This document shows positions 17,003 through 25,687 of a DNA stretch of 64,000 nt, in pieces. The DNA comes from Sphingomonas sp. PP-F2F-A104-K0414 (GTDB lineage Bacteria; Pseudomonadota; Alphaproteobacteria; Sphingomonadales; Sphingomonadaceae), in the NCBI RefSeq assembly GCF_004340945.1, contig NZ_SLYD01000001.1, forward strand, positions 248,001-312,000, given 5' to 3'. Each line of letters begins with the position of its first letter. The first letter of the stretch is position 1. The position numbers and the translations under genes are program-made. Under the pieces are notes generated by a model. It was not told where the DNA came from. It saw only the letters and a list, made by a program, of their open reading frames with translations, and made no database searches.

Positions 17003-19402
17003 TCACCACGCGATGCTGCCACCGAGTCTAACCGTGCGCGGTCGCAGCGGGGTATATTCGGTGCGCGCGGCCAGGACGAACGGGTTACCGCCGGCAAAGC
17101 GGTCGCCCTTGACGTCGAACACGTTCTCGATCGTGCCGCTCAGCCGGACGCGTCCTTTCGACCATGTCGTACCGAAATGCGTAGAGCCATACTCGCCTTG
17201 TGACACGTCGAGCGGCGCTTGAGTCCCGATCGTCGAGCGGCCGACATAGCGCCAGGTGGCGTTGGTGCTCATGTGTGATTCAGTGCCAAGTACCCAGGTG
17301 TAGCTTATGCCGCCCGATACCGCGAAGGGCGGCGTATTGGGCAATCTGGTACCGACCTGACGCCGCAGCGCGGGATTGGGGTCGGTGACCCGCGTGTCGT
17401 TGAGGAACATCGCCGCGTCGAGGCTGAGCCCCGCCACCGGTACCCAGTCGAAGCTCGCTTCGGCACCACGAATGTGGCTGTTGCCGAGATTGGTGGTGAA
17501 GGGGAAGCCCGATCGATCGACCAGATCAGCCTGGATATGCCGCCAGTCGGCCACGGAAAAACCGATCGATCCGGACAACCCAAGCGGCCCCTTGCGTTCC
17601 CGGCGAAGTCCGATCTCGCCCACATGGATGCTGTCGGGCACCAGATCGGCGACCCGGCCCACACCCGGGGCGACGGTGATCCCGCCGGTCCGGAAGCCGG
17701 ACTGATAGCGCGCGAACGCAGCAAGTCCGGGAGTGAGGAGCCAGGATGCGCCAAGCGTCGGATCGACCCGGGTGACGCTTCGGCCGCGGATGAAATTGGT
17801 CGTACGCAAGCTGGCGATCGGATCGCCATCGCTCCGTTGGTGGGTCAGGCGTCCACCAGCCGTGATCGTCAGCGCCGGTGTCATCGCGACGCCGACGTCG
17901 CCAAACATCGCGGCATCGAACGTCCGGTTGGTGACGCCGACGATATCGCGCAGCCGGTCGGGAACGCCGTACATACGGGCATAGGCATCGCGGGCGTGGA
18001 TCACCGCGACCCCGACCAGCCACCCGGCGCCGTTCGTCCCCGTCCGCGACAGCCGCGCCTCGTGCGAGAACAGCCGGCTGCGCTCGTCGGTATCATAGGC
18101 GATCGGCAGGGTCGGCTGGCTGGGTTTGGTGGCATCGAACCGGCTTTCGGCGTCACGGTGGACCAGACCGGTCGCAGAGACCAGATGCAGGCCGTCGTCC
18201 CACTGCTTGTCGACGACGAGGCGACCGAGGAAATACTGCTGCTCGAAGGGTTGGGCGAGCAGCGAGGCCCGCGCCAGCGGACCGGCACCGCGTTCGGCAT
18301 ATTGAAGGTCGGGCGCGGACACGTTTTGCCCGACGATCCCGGCGTCGATCGTCCAGCCTCGCGCCGGTGCGACCCGCACGTCGAGGCGTCCGCCGGTCGT
18401 CTCCACACGATTGACGTTGCGCAAGCCGCGGCGCACGTCGTCGATATAGCCGCCTTCGACGTGGGTGTAGCCAATCGCGCGCACGCCGACGACTCCAGTG
18501 CGGATCGGCAGGTTGATCATGCCGGCGAGATCACCGCCCGGCGCCCCTGATCGGGTGGTGCTGACGCCGCCCGACAGGCTGCCGGCCTCACGCGTCAGAT
18601 CGACCGGGTGCGGGACAAGCCGGACGATGCCACCGATCGCACCGGCGCCGTACAGCGTTCCCTGCGGCCCCTCGAGCACCTCCACCTGATCGACGTCGTA
18701 CAGGTTCAGCCCGGGGTCCGGGCCGTTATAGGCGACCGGCACCTCGCCAAAATAGACGTTGGCGGTCGCTTGCGTCGGGCCGGTAAAGCTACTGTCGGCG
18801 ACGCCGCGGATGAACAGCTTGTTGCGGCCCGCCCCTAGCGCGGTCCCCTGGAGGATCGGCGTGGCGGTGATCGCGCGGTCCATCCCGCCGGTTGCGTCGG
18901 CGCCGATCAGCGCGGTGCCATCGGCGCGCAAGATCGTCAGTGCTCCCGGAAAACGAAGGCGGGAGGTCGCGCGCTTCGTCGCGGTCACGACCACATCGGG
19001 CGTCGGCTCGGCAACGGCCGGCATGATCGGCGGCCGGTCGGGCGCTACGGACTGGGGCGAACGCCGCACCGGACGTGGCGCAATCCGGCGACGAACGATC
19101 CGAAAACTGTCCGGGACGAGCCGTTGCGCCGTGTATCCCGTACCCGCGAGCAGTCGATCGAGCGCATCGGCGACGGTCAGCCGTCCCTGGACGCCGCGCG
19201 CGCTGACCTGCCCCAACCCAGGCTCGGCACTGCCGATATCGACCCCGGTCTGCTGTGCGAGCACACCGATCGCACGATCGAGTGGACCCGGCGCGATGGC
19301 GATCGGCCGTCGCGCCGCCGCCTGGAGGGGAGCGGGCACGGACAATGCGAACGACGGGGCGACGAGCAGCGAAATGGCCAGGCGAAGTTTACGGACCGGC
19401 AT
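17003..19402 (-). CDS. TonB-dependent receptor with STN signalling domain (FecA type)
   Basis: Outer-membrane receptor that both imports a ligand and signals to a FecR/ECF sigma pair; 799 residues from the ATG at 19400-19402. The signal peptide MPVRKLRLAIS...LQAAA supports this start; an ATG 27 bases upstream would add a poor leader. Residues of about 35-100 form an STN domain (LDRAIGVLAQQTGVDI, TVADALDRLLAGTGYTAQ), then a TonB box VVVTATKR near 138-145, a plug (VDQVEVLEGPQGTLYGAGAIGG) and barrel ending in ...GGSIAW. The start overlaps the fecR-like stop by 14 bases. Ligand unknown; iron chelates and sugars are both possible for this class. Confidence 0.92.
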   Translation of the reverse strand: MPVRKLRLAISLLVAPSFALSVPAPLQAAARRPIAIAPGPLDRAIGVLAQQTGVDIGSAEPGLGQVSARGVQGRLTVADALDRLLAGTGYTAQRLVPDSFRIVRRRIAPRPVRRSPQSVAPDRPPIMPAVAEPTPDVVVTATKRATSRLRFPGALTILRADGTALIGADATGGMDRAITATPILQGTALGAGRNKLFIRGVADSSFTGPTQATANVYFGEVPVAYNGPDPGLNLYDVDQVEVLEGPQGTLYGAGAIGGIVRLVPHPVDLTREAGSLSGGVSTTRSGAPGGDLAGMINLPIRTGVVGVRAIGYTHVEGGYIDDVRRGLRNVNRVETTGGRLDVRVAPARGWTIDAGIVGQNVSAPDLQYAERGAGPLARASLLAQPFEQQYFLGRLVVDKQWDDGLHLVSATGLVHRDAESRFDATKPSQPTLPIAYDTDERSRLFSHEARLSRTGTNGAGWLVGVAVIHARDAYARMYGVPDRLRDIVGVTNRTFDAAMFGDVGVAMTPALTITAGGRLTHQRSDGDPIASLRTTNFIRGRSVTRVDPTLGASWLLTPGLAAFARYQSGFRTGGITVAPGVGRVADLVPDSIHVGEIGLRRERKGPLGLSGSIGFSVADWRHIQADLVDRSGFPFTTNLGNSHIRGAEASFDWVPVAGLSLDAAMFLNDTRVTDPNPALRRQVGTRLPNTPPFAVSGGISYTWVLGTESHMSTNATWRYVGRSTIGTQAPLDVSQGEYGSTHFGTTWSKGRVRLSGTIENVFDVKGDRFAGGNPFVLAARTEYTPLRPRTVRLGGSIAW

Positions 19403-20387
19403 GGCCTCCAACCAGACGCCAGCGACCATCGACGTGCTCGGCCCGAGCCCCGATCAGCGAGGCCACGCGGGGGATCAGGCGATCCGCGCCGCCCGTGACT
19501 CCGATCGATCCGGTGAACGGCGTGTCCGCCAGCGCCGGTGCGACCCTGACAACCGTCCCGGTGCTGCGCTCCAGCGCGGCGACGACCAGCCGTACCGGAG
19601 TCTGCTGAAATACGAGCCGTCCCTTGCGCCAGCTGCCGACATCGTCGACCGCGACTCCCGACAGACGCGGCGCCTGACCGTCGAGATGCGACAGGGCCGC
19701 GCCCGCGGTCAGCATGATCCGCTCGTCATCGGGCTGGAACATCACCGCACCTTCGGCCACCTGGACGCCGAGATGCGCGCCGACGCGTGCGACATTGAAG
19801 ACGGTACCGACGTCCTGGAGCCGCATTTCGCCCGACTGGACGACGAACGGGTGCGCAGGATCGTGCGTGACGTGAAAGGTCGCTTCGCCGCGCTCGAGCG
19901 TCACCCGCCGTACGGCACTCTGGTCGATCGCCAGTCGCGTGCCACCATTCAGGTCGATCCGGCTGCCATCGCCGAGCATGACCGCGCGACGGACGCCACG
20001 CGCCGTCTCGACGATCCGCACCGCGGGGTCGGTCTCCAAGGGCAGCATCACGCCGGCGATACCCGCGGCGGCAAGACCACCCAATGCCGCAAGCGCCCAG
20101 CGACGGCGCGGTGCGGGGCGATCGTCGTTGGCCGCGACGAGGGACGTCGTCTCCGACCAATCGCGGGGCGTCGTCTCCGACCAGTCGGGTGGCGTCAGCG
20201 CATCGCCCAGTTCCGCATCGGCGCGGGTCAGCGCATCATAGGCATCGGCATGCGCGCGATCGGCTTCGAGCCATGCGGTGAACGCCAGCCAGTCGTCCGC
20301 ATCGGCGGAGGGCAAGCGAAGGTGCCACGCCACCGCCTGGTCCGCCGCTGCGTCTGCTCTGCCCTGGTCGGTCCACTCATCGACCAT
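19389..20387 (-). CDS. FecR-type anti-sigma/sigma regulator
   Basis: Inner-membrane regulator that relays a signal from the STN receptor to the ECF sigma factor; 332 residues. The ATG at 20385-20387 has GGAGG about 9 bases upstream; an ATG at 20403-20405 lies within that ribosome site. An N-terminal DUF4880-like domain (WHLRLPSADADDWLAFTAWL) precedes a membrane segment (WALAALGGLAAAGIAGVML) and the periplasmic FecR domain (LGDGSRIDLNGGTRL, ERGEATFHVTHD, VGTVFNV). The C-terminus (VRLVVAALERSTGTVV) looks like a second STN-like fold. It overlaps both neighbours, so the three form one coupled unit. Confidence 0.9.
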   Translation of the reverse strand: MVDEWTDQGRADAAADQAVAWHLRLPSADADDWLAFTAWLEADRAHADAYDALTRADAELGDALTPPDWSETTPRDWSETTSLVAANDDRPAPRRRWALAALGGLAAAGIAGVMLPLETDPAVRIVETARGVRRAVMLGDGSRIDLNGGTRLAIDQSAVRRVTLERGEATFHVTHDPAHPFVVQSGEMRLQDVGTVFNVARVGAHLGVQVAEGAVMFQPDDERIMLTAGAALSHLDGQAPRLSGVAVDDVGSWRKGRLVFQQTPVRLVVAALERSTGTVVRVAPALADTPFTGSIGVTGGADRLIPRVASLIGARAEHVDGRWRLVGGHAGP

Positions 20388-20934
20388 CGCGCTGGTCCTC
20401 CTCATGAGGGAGACGTTTGGCCGGCGTGATATCCACACCGGAATTGCTGCGCTGCAAGTGGATTCTCAGATAGGCGCGGTGCAGCAGCTTCTCGACGCCG
20501 CTGACGGTGATGCCCATCCGTTCGGCGATCGCCTTCTGCGGCAGGTCGTCGAACCGGTACAGGCGGAACGCCGTTGCGACACGGTCGGGCAGGCCGGCAA
20601 GCGTCGCCTCTACCCGTGCAAGCCGGTCGCGGGCGATCAATGCGCGTTCGGCGTCCGGATGCTCGTCCGCGGTCGCCTGCGTTTCGAGCCAGTCGGTATC
20701 GCGATCGGTGCGCCGCACCGCGCGACGACGCCGGTCGACCGCGATGTTGTTCGCCATCCGGCAGATATAACCGAGCGGTTCGGCGATCGGGCCGCCGGTG
20801 ACCGTCTCCAGCCGCAGCCAGAGATCCTGCAACGCGTCCTCCGCTTCCTCGACGCTCCCGAGCCGCGCGATAAGCAACCGCAGGAGCATCGCCCGCTCGG
20901 CGAGGAAAACCGCACGGAGCCCGCCTATGGTCAT
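20377..20934 (-). CDS. ECF RNA polymerase sigma factor (FecI type)
   Basis: 185-residue extracytoplasmic function sigma factor. Region 2 is seen as LGSVEEAEDALQDLWLRLE and AEPLGYICRMANNIAVDRRRR, region 4 as RVEATLAGLPDRVATAFRLYRFDDLPQKAIAERMGITVSGVEKLLHRA. The ATG at 20932-20934 overlaps the stop codon of the flippase gene (ATGA) and its own stop overlaps the fecR-like start. It would direct RNA polymerase to the receptor gene when FecR is activated. Confidence 0.92.
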   Translation of the reverse strand: MTIGGLRAVFLAERAMLLRLLIARLGSVEEAEDALQDLWLRLETVTGGPIAEPLGYICRMANNIAVDRRRRAVRRTDRDTDWLETQATADEHPDAERALIARDRLARVEATLAGLPDRVATAFRLYRFDDLPQKAIAERMGITVSGVEKLLHRAYLRIHLQRSNSGVDITPAKRLPHEEDQRDGR

Positions 20935-22307
20935 GCCGGTCGACCCTTTGCGTCGCTGCGGAACATCAGCGCAAGCGCGACGATCGCGGCACCGTTCTGG
21001 AGCAGCGCGTGCCATCCGGCCCCATCGGTGCCGAACGCCCAGAGCATCGCCGGCAACAGCGGGTACAGCGCGAGACTGGTCACCACCCCGACGGTCATCG
21101 ATCGGCCCGGCAAGCCAAGCGCGGTCAGACCCGATGCGAGTGGTGCGCTTGCTAGCCCCGCGGCACGCGCGCCGGCGATCAGGATCAGCAGGACGGTACC
21201 GCCGCCGAAGCTCGCGCCGCCCAGCGTGACCAGGAGCCGATCGCCGGCAAATGCTAGGATCGCCACGATCGGCGCTGCGATCGCGAGTGCCAGACCGGCG
21301 CTCCGCCAGACGGTATGCCGGAGCGCGGCCAGATCATTGCGGGCTACCTGGGCGGCAAGCACGGCGTAGCTCGCCTGGCTGAGCAACACCGTCGGCTGGG
21401 CAAGCAGCGACGTGGCGCGCTGGGTTAGCGCGAGCAAACCTGCGGCCGCCGGCCCGAGCAACCAGCCGACCGTCAACGGGGCGAGATTCGGCGCGAGCTC
21501 GCGCACGGTGATGTCGAAATTGGTGATGAGGATGAAGCGCCCGAGGCCATCGGTGTCGCGGGCGGCGTGGCGCCAGGGGCCGCGCAACGGTTCACCTGCG
21601 GCCAGCTTGCGCCATGCCACCCAGCCGAAACCCCACATCGCCAACCCCTCGGCAACGGCCGCGATCAGCCAGACCGCGATGAAGCCGATCAACCCGCCGC
21701 CCGCGACCCAGACCCCGAGCGCGCCGACGAGCCGGATCAGCGGCGACACCGCCTGGTGGATGCCGATCAAGTCGAACCGGTTGGCGATCTGGAGCAAGCC
21801 TTGCGGGGTCGCACGGACCGTCGCGATCACCGCCAGACTATATGGAATGGCAATCCGAATAGTGTCCGGCGACCAGCCGAGCCGCGGCCCGATCAACGGC
21901 ACCAGCAACGCGGCGACGATCACCGCCACCGCGCCGCAGCCAAGTTCGATCACAGCGAGGAACCGGACGATCCGCGCGAACCCGGCACGATCGCCCGCTT
22001 CGAGCGCAATCCCGCCATAGCGCACCACGCCGTGAAACCCCGAAAATGCCAGCACGCTGCCGATCAGCACCGCATAGGCGTTGACCAGCACCAGCACGCC
22101 GTACTCAGCCGCCCCCAGCCGGTGCGTCACGAGCACCAGATAAACGAGGCTCATCACCCCCGCGGCCGCCTTGCCCCCGAGCAGATGGCCAAGGTTCGCG
22201 AGGATGAGCCACAGGCCGGACCGCGTTTCAGCCGTCCGTTCGAACGCCCGTTCGGATTTCGCGGGTCGCACCTCACGAGACGTCATACGGTTGAGGAGCG
22301 AGCGCAT
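20931..22307 (-). CDS. Polysaccharide/oligosaccharide flippase (MOP superfamily)
   Basis: Inner-membrane lipid-linked oligosaccharide translocase of the Wzx/MATE-like superfamily, 458 residues with about 12-14 hydrophobic helices (for example LGHLLGGKAAAGVMSLVYLV, YGVLVLVNAYAVLIGSVLAF). After a cytoplasmic leader of some 30 polar residues the family-typical first helix begins. ATGs at 22305-22307 and 21 bases downstream are possible starts. It faces the glycan genes at 22419-26766 across a divergent promoter region, yet its stop overlaps the start of the ECF sigma gene, so glycan export and a FecI-type regulon share one transcript. Confidence 0.85.
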   Translation of the reverse strand: MRSLLNRMTSREVRPAKSERAFERTAETRSGLWLILANLGHLLGGKAAAGVMSLVYLVLVTHRLGAAEYGVLVLVNAYAVLIGSVLAFSGFHGVVRYGGIALEAGDRAGFARIVRFLAVIELGCGAVAVIVAALLVPLIGPRLGWSPDTIRIAIPYSLAVIATVRATPQGLLQIANRFDLIGIHQAVSPLIRLVGALGVWVAGGGLIGFIAVWLIAAVAEGLAMWGFGWVAWRKLAAGEPLRGPWRHAARDTDGLGRFILITNFDITVRELAPNLAPLTVGWLLGPAAAGLLALTQRATSLLAQPTVLLSQASYAVLAAQVARNDLAALRHTVWRSAGLALAIAAPIVAILAFAGDRLLVTLGGASFGGGTVLLILIAGARAAGLASAPLASGLTALGLPGRSMTVGVVTSLALYPLLPAMLWAFGTDGAGWHALLQNGAAIVALALMFRSDAKGRPA

Positions 22308-22418
22308 CGCGAGCGCTTAGACTCCTCATGTTGCAGCGACGAACAGAAAGTTCCGCCCAACCCGCAAAGTGACGAAATATTTAATGAGGGTCGGCCGCTT
22401 CGGGAACGTCTACCGGGC

Positions 22419-23642
22419 ATGAAGATCGGTTTTCTGTTCAATCACGACCAAGTGCATCAGGTCGCGCACGCCCTACCAACCGCCTTGGCGATGGCGGAGG
22501 GCTATCCGGATGCGGAGATCGTCGTCGCGACCACTAATGCCCGGCTGACCGACGAAGTCCGGCGGCTGTGCGCAAGGCTGGGTGTCAGCATTCCGCTCGT
22601 CGAACTCGGCCTTCGCCGCACGTCGACGCGCGCGCTGGCGAACACGCTCGAATGGGCGCTGCCGGTGACCAAGATCGGCATCTACCGCGACAATCTCGAT
22701 TTCTTTCGATCGCTCGATGCGCTGGTCGTTGCCGAGAAGACCTCGCTGCTGCTGAAGACGCGCTACGGTCTGGACGATCTCAAGATCATCCATACGAGGC
22801 ATGGCGCCGGCGACCGCGCGATCGGCTTCAACAAGCATAGCGCGACGTTCGATCACGTGCTCGTTTCCGGGACCAAGATCCGCCAGCGCCTCCACCGCGA
22901 GGCCGGCGTACCGTTCAACCGGATGAGCCTGATCGGCTATCCCAAGTTCGATCTGATGCTGGAGCCTGCGCCGCGTCTGCCGTTCCAGGCGAACGGCAAG
23001 CCTACGGTGCTGTATAATCCGCATCCGTCGCCGCATTTGTCGTCCTGGTATGCGCAGGGCCGCGCGGTGCTCGAGCATTTCCTCCACGACGACCGCTACA
23101 ATTTGATCTTTGCGCCGCACGTCATGCTGTTCCACCGCAAGTTCGTGCTGACGATCGACAAGTTCAGGATCGACCGTGCCGGCGTGATCGAGCAGCGTTT
23201 CGTCGATGCGCCGAACATCCATGTCGATCTGGGCAGCGCGGCCTCGACCGACATGACCTACACCGCGGCGGCGGACATCTATCTCGGCGACGTCAGCAGC
23301 CAGGTGTACGAGTTCCTCCACACCCCGCGGCCGTGCCTGTTCCTCGACGCGCATGCGACCAAATGGGACGGCGATGCGAACTATGCGCACTGGCAGGCGG
23401 GCGAGGTCGTGACCGGCACGGAGGGACTCGGCGATGCACTCGACCGCGCGGTGGCGCAGCATCATCGCTACCGTCCGGTTCAGCGCGCGCTATTCCAGCG
23501 CAGCTTCGAGCTGACCGCGGAGCGCTCCGCGGTGCGTGCGGCGCGCGCGGTGATGAGCGTGCTCGCCGATACGATCCCGAGCGTGCTGCCGGAACGCGAA
23601 CCGGAGACGGCGATCGGATTGCAGGGGTTGCGCGTAGCCTGA
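22419..23642 (+). CDS. CDP-glycerol glycerophosphotransferase-like (TagB/TagF family)
   Basis: 407-residue GT-B-like enzyme that probably transfers a polyol-phosphate or sugar onto a surface glycan. The C-terminal half has the family signature: TVLYNPHPSPHLSSW, NLIFAPHVMLFH, HVDLGSAASTDMTYTAAADIYLGDVSSQVYEFLHTPRPCLFL. In TagF the second of these histidines and the D-SS segment bind the CDP donor. The N-terminus MKIGFLFNHDQVHQ is a Rossmann-type strand with no signal peptide, so it acts in the cytoplasm. It opens a small glycan operon with the next gene. Teichoic acid itself is not expected in this organism, so the acceptor is unknown. Confidence 0.8.
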   Translation: MKIGFLFNHDQVHQVAHALPTALAMAEGYPDAEIVVATTNARLTDEVRRLCARLGVSIPLVELGLRRTSTRALANTLEWALPVTKIGIYRDNLDFFRSLDALVVAEKTSLLLKTRYGLDDLKIIHTRHGAGDRAIGFNKHSATFDHVLVSGTKIRQRLHREAGVPFNRMSLIGYPKFDLMLEPAPRLPFQANGKPTVLYNPHPSPHLSSWYAQGRAVLEHFLHDDRYNLIFAPHVMLFHRKFVLTIDKFRIDRAGVIEQRFVDAPNIHVDLGSAASTDMTYTAAADIYLGDVSSQVYEFLHTPRPCLFLDAHATKWDGDANYAHWQAGEVVTGTEGLGDALDRAVAQHHRYRPVQRALFQRSFELTAERSAVRAARAVMSVLADTIPSVLPEREPETAIGLQGLRVA

Positions 23643-23706
23643 ACCGCCGCGAGAAGGCCGGCGTGGCGTCCTTGCCGGGCGTGGCATTTGGGATCGATCG
23701 ACCACC

Positions 23707-24633
23707 GTGGCTCTACGCAAGGATATCTGGCGCCCCGCCATCGTGATGGCGACTGCCGAGGCGATCGTCGCACGCGGTTCGATCGAGGGCTTGCCGATGA
23801 TGTGGCTGCCGCCGATGGGCAGCTTCCAGTTTCTTGCGGACCCGTTCGGGTTGTGGCGCGACGGCCGGCTGTACGTGTTCGTCGAGACCTACGACTACCG
23901 CGTCCGGATCGGGGCGATCGAAGTGCTGGTCTATGATGCCGATTTCCGCTTGGTCGACCGCCAGCCGGTGTTGAACGAGCCCTGGCATCTTTCCTATCCG
24001 CTGGTGTTCGAGGCGGAGGGGGAAACGTGGATGCTGCCCGAAGCGCACCGCTCGCGCCGGCTGACGCTGTACCGTGCGGTCGACTTCCCGACCCGGTGGG
24101 AGCCGGCGCACGTGATCGAACTCGATCACGTCGCGGTCGATGCGACGCCAATACTTCACGGCGGGCTCTGGTGGCTGTTCTATACGTCGGCGGACCGCGA
24201 ACCGGACAAGATGCGTGCTCTGCACGTCGCCTATGCCGAGCGACTGGCGGGCCCGTGGATGCCGCATGCCGCCAATCCGGTGCGCGTGGACGTTGCGAGC
24301 GCCCGCCCCGGCGGGATGCCGCTGGTGATCGATGGGCACATCATACTGCCGGTGCAGGATTGCAGCCGGACCTATGGCGGCGCGATCCGGCCGCTGACGA
24401 TAACGACGCTCACGCCGGAGCGGTTCGAGGCTGAGATCGGCGATGCGCTGGTGCCGCCGGTATCGTGCGCGCCGTATGTCGAGGGGTTCCACACGCTGTC
24501 GGCAGCGGGACCGGTGACGTTGGTCGATATGAAGCGCACCGAGTTGTCGCTGCACGGCCTCTCGATCGAAGCCGTCCGCGAAGTCAGGAAACTCGGTCGG
24601 GCAGTCCGAAAGCGCGCATCCGTTCGAGGATAG
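23707..24633 (+). CDS. GINT1-N-terminal-like glucosamine transferase family protein
   Basis: 308 residues resembling the N-terminal five-bladed propeller domain found in glucosamine inositolphosphorylceramide transferases and in many bacterial glycan loci: SFQFLADPFGLWRDGRLYVFVETYDYR, WHLSYPLVFEAEGETWMLPEA, LDHVAVDATPILHGGLWWLFYTSAD. The arrangement of repeated W-D-P-F-type blades is GH43-like. The start is GTG at 23707; no strong ribosome site is visible. Its last 50 bases overlap the convergent glycosyltransferase. It is probably involved in surface glycan or glycolipid decoration; catalytic activity of the isolated domain is not established. Confidence 0.7.
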   Translation: MALRKDIWRPAIVMATAEAIVARGSIEGLPMMWLPPMGSFQFLADPFGLWRDGRLYVFVETYDYRVRIGAIEVLVYDADFRLVDRQPVLNEPWHLSYPLVFEAEGETWMLPEAHRSRRLTLYRAVDFPTRWEPAHVIELDHVAVDATPILHGGLWWLFYTSADREPDKMRALHVAYAERLAGPWMPHAANPVRVDVASARPGGMPLVIDGHIILPVQDCSRTYGGAIRPLTITTLTPERFEAEIGDALVPPVSCAPYVEGFHTLSAAGPVTLVDMKRTELSLHGLSIEAVREVRKLGRAVRKRASVRG

Positions 24634-25687
24634 CCAGCCCGGTCGCGGCGAACCGCTCGGGTCCGAAGGTGGCGAGAACGCGGGTGCGTGCGGCCTGGCC
24701 CATCGCCGCCAGTTGCGCCGGCCTCGCCAGCATCGATGACAGCGCCTGTGCCAACGCGACGGGATCGCCGGGCGGAACGGTGAAGCCGGTTTCGCCCTCG
24801 ACGATCGTGCCGGGGAGTTCGCCGACCGCCGAGGCGACGACCGGCAACCCCGCCTGCATCGCCTCGTGCGCGGCAACGCATAACCCCTCCGATCGCGATG
24901 GCTGCACATAGACATGACAGTCGGCGAGGAACGCTGCCGGGTCGGCCGCGTAACCGGCGAACCGCAGCGTTGTAAGCCCGAGCGCTTGGGCGCGGGCTTC
25001 GAGCGCCGCGCGTTCCGCGCCGTCACCGGCGATGACGATCTCGTACGGCGTGCGCGTTTCGATCAAGGCGAGCGCCTCGATCAGCACGTCGTAGCCCTTG
25101 ACCGGGTGAAGACGCCCGAGGCTGCCGATGCGTACGGGCTGCCCTTCCTGCCACGGGGACGCCTGTCGTGCGTTCGGATCGGCGCGGAAGATCGACCATT
25201 GCACCAGGCGCGCGGGGGGAACGTGAAGCCGTTCCGCGGTCAGCCGGGTTACCGCGGTGGAGTCACCCACCCACAGCCGCGATAGACGCTGCATCGCGCG
25301 CAGCAGGACGCGGTTGGCGGGCTTGAGGAACGCGGCGTGCTGCCAACTGACGACCGGCCAGCCGCGACGCAGGCCGACCATCTGGCCGAGCAGGGTTGCG
25401 CGGGTCAGCGACGTCCAGAGATGCGTCGGCGCCCAGTCGCGGAGTGTCGCATCGAGCCACCAGAGCGCCGCGACATGATCGGTCTCGCCGCCGTCGCGCA
25501 CCTGCACGTCGAACCCGGCGGCGCGCATCGCCGTCTCGCCACGGCGGTCGCGTGCGGTCAGCGCGAACACCGCCACCTCCGCCCCGCCGTCGCGCAATAT
25601 CCCGAGCACCGCGGGCACCGGCGACGCGGCCCCGCCGCCTTCGACCGAGTTGATCACATAGGCGATCCGCATCGGCAGGGCGCTCAC
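24584..25687 (-). CDS. GT4 glycosyltransferase (second of pair)
   Basis: 367-residue GT-B retaining glycosyltransferase. An N-terminal glycine-rich acceptor motif (INSVEGGGAASPV) is followed by a C-terminal nucleotide-sugar domain: RIGSLGRLHPVKGYDVLIEAL, EIVIAGDGAERAALE, and the EX7E region SRSEGLCVAAHEAMQAGLPVV. The start is probably GTG at 25685-25687, overlapping the stop of the upstream glycosyltransferase by GTGA; an ATG 15 bases later is an alternative. Its 3' end overlaps a convergent gene by 50 bases. Sugar specificity cannot be read. Confidence 0.88.
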   Translation of the reverse strand: MSALPMRIAYVINSVEGGGAASPVPAVLGILRDGGAEVAVFALTARDRRGETAMRAAGFDVQVRDGGETDHVAALWWLDATLRDWAPTHLWTSLTRATLLGQMVGLRRGWPVVSWQHAAFLKPANRVLLRAMQRLSRLWVGDSTAVTRLTAERLHVPPARLVQWSIFRADPNARQASPWQEGQPVRIGSLGRLHPVKGYDVLIEALALIETRTPYEIVIAGDGAERAALEARAQALGLTTLRFAGYAADPAAFLADCHVYVQPSRSEGLCVAAHEAMQAGLPVVASAVGELPGTIVEGETGFTVPPGDPVALAQALSSMLARPAQLAAMGQAARTRVLATFGPERFAATGLAILERMRAFGLPDRVS

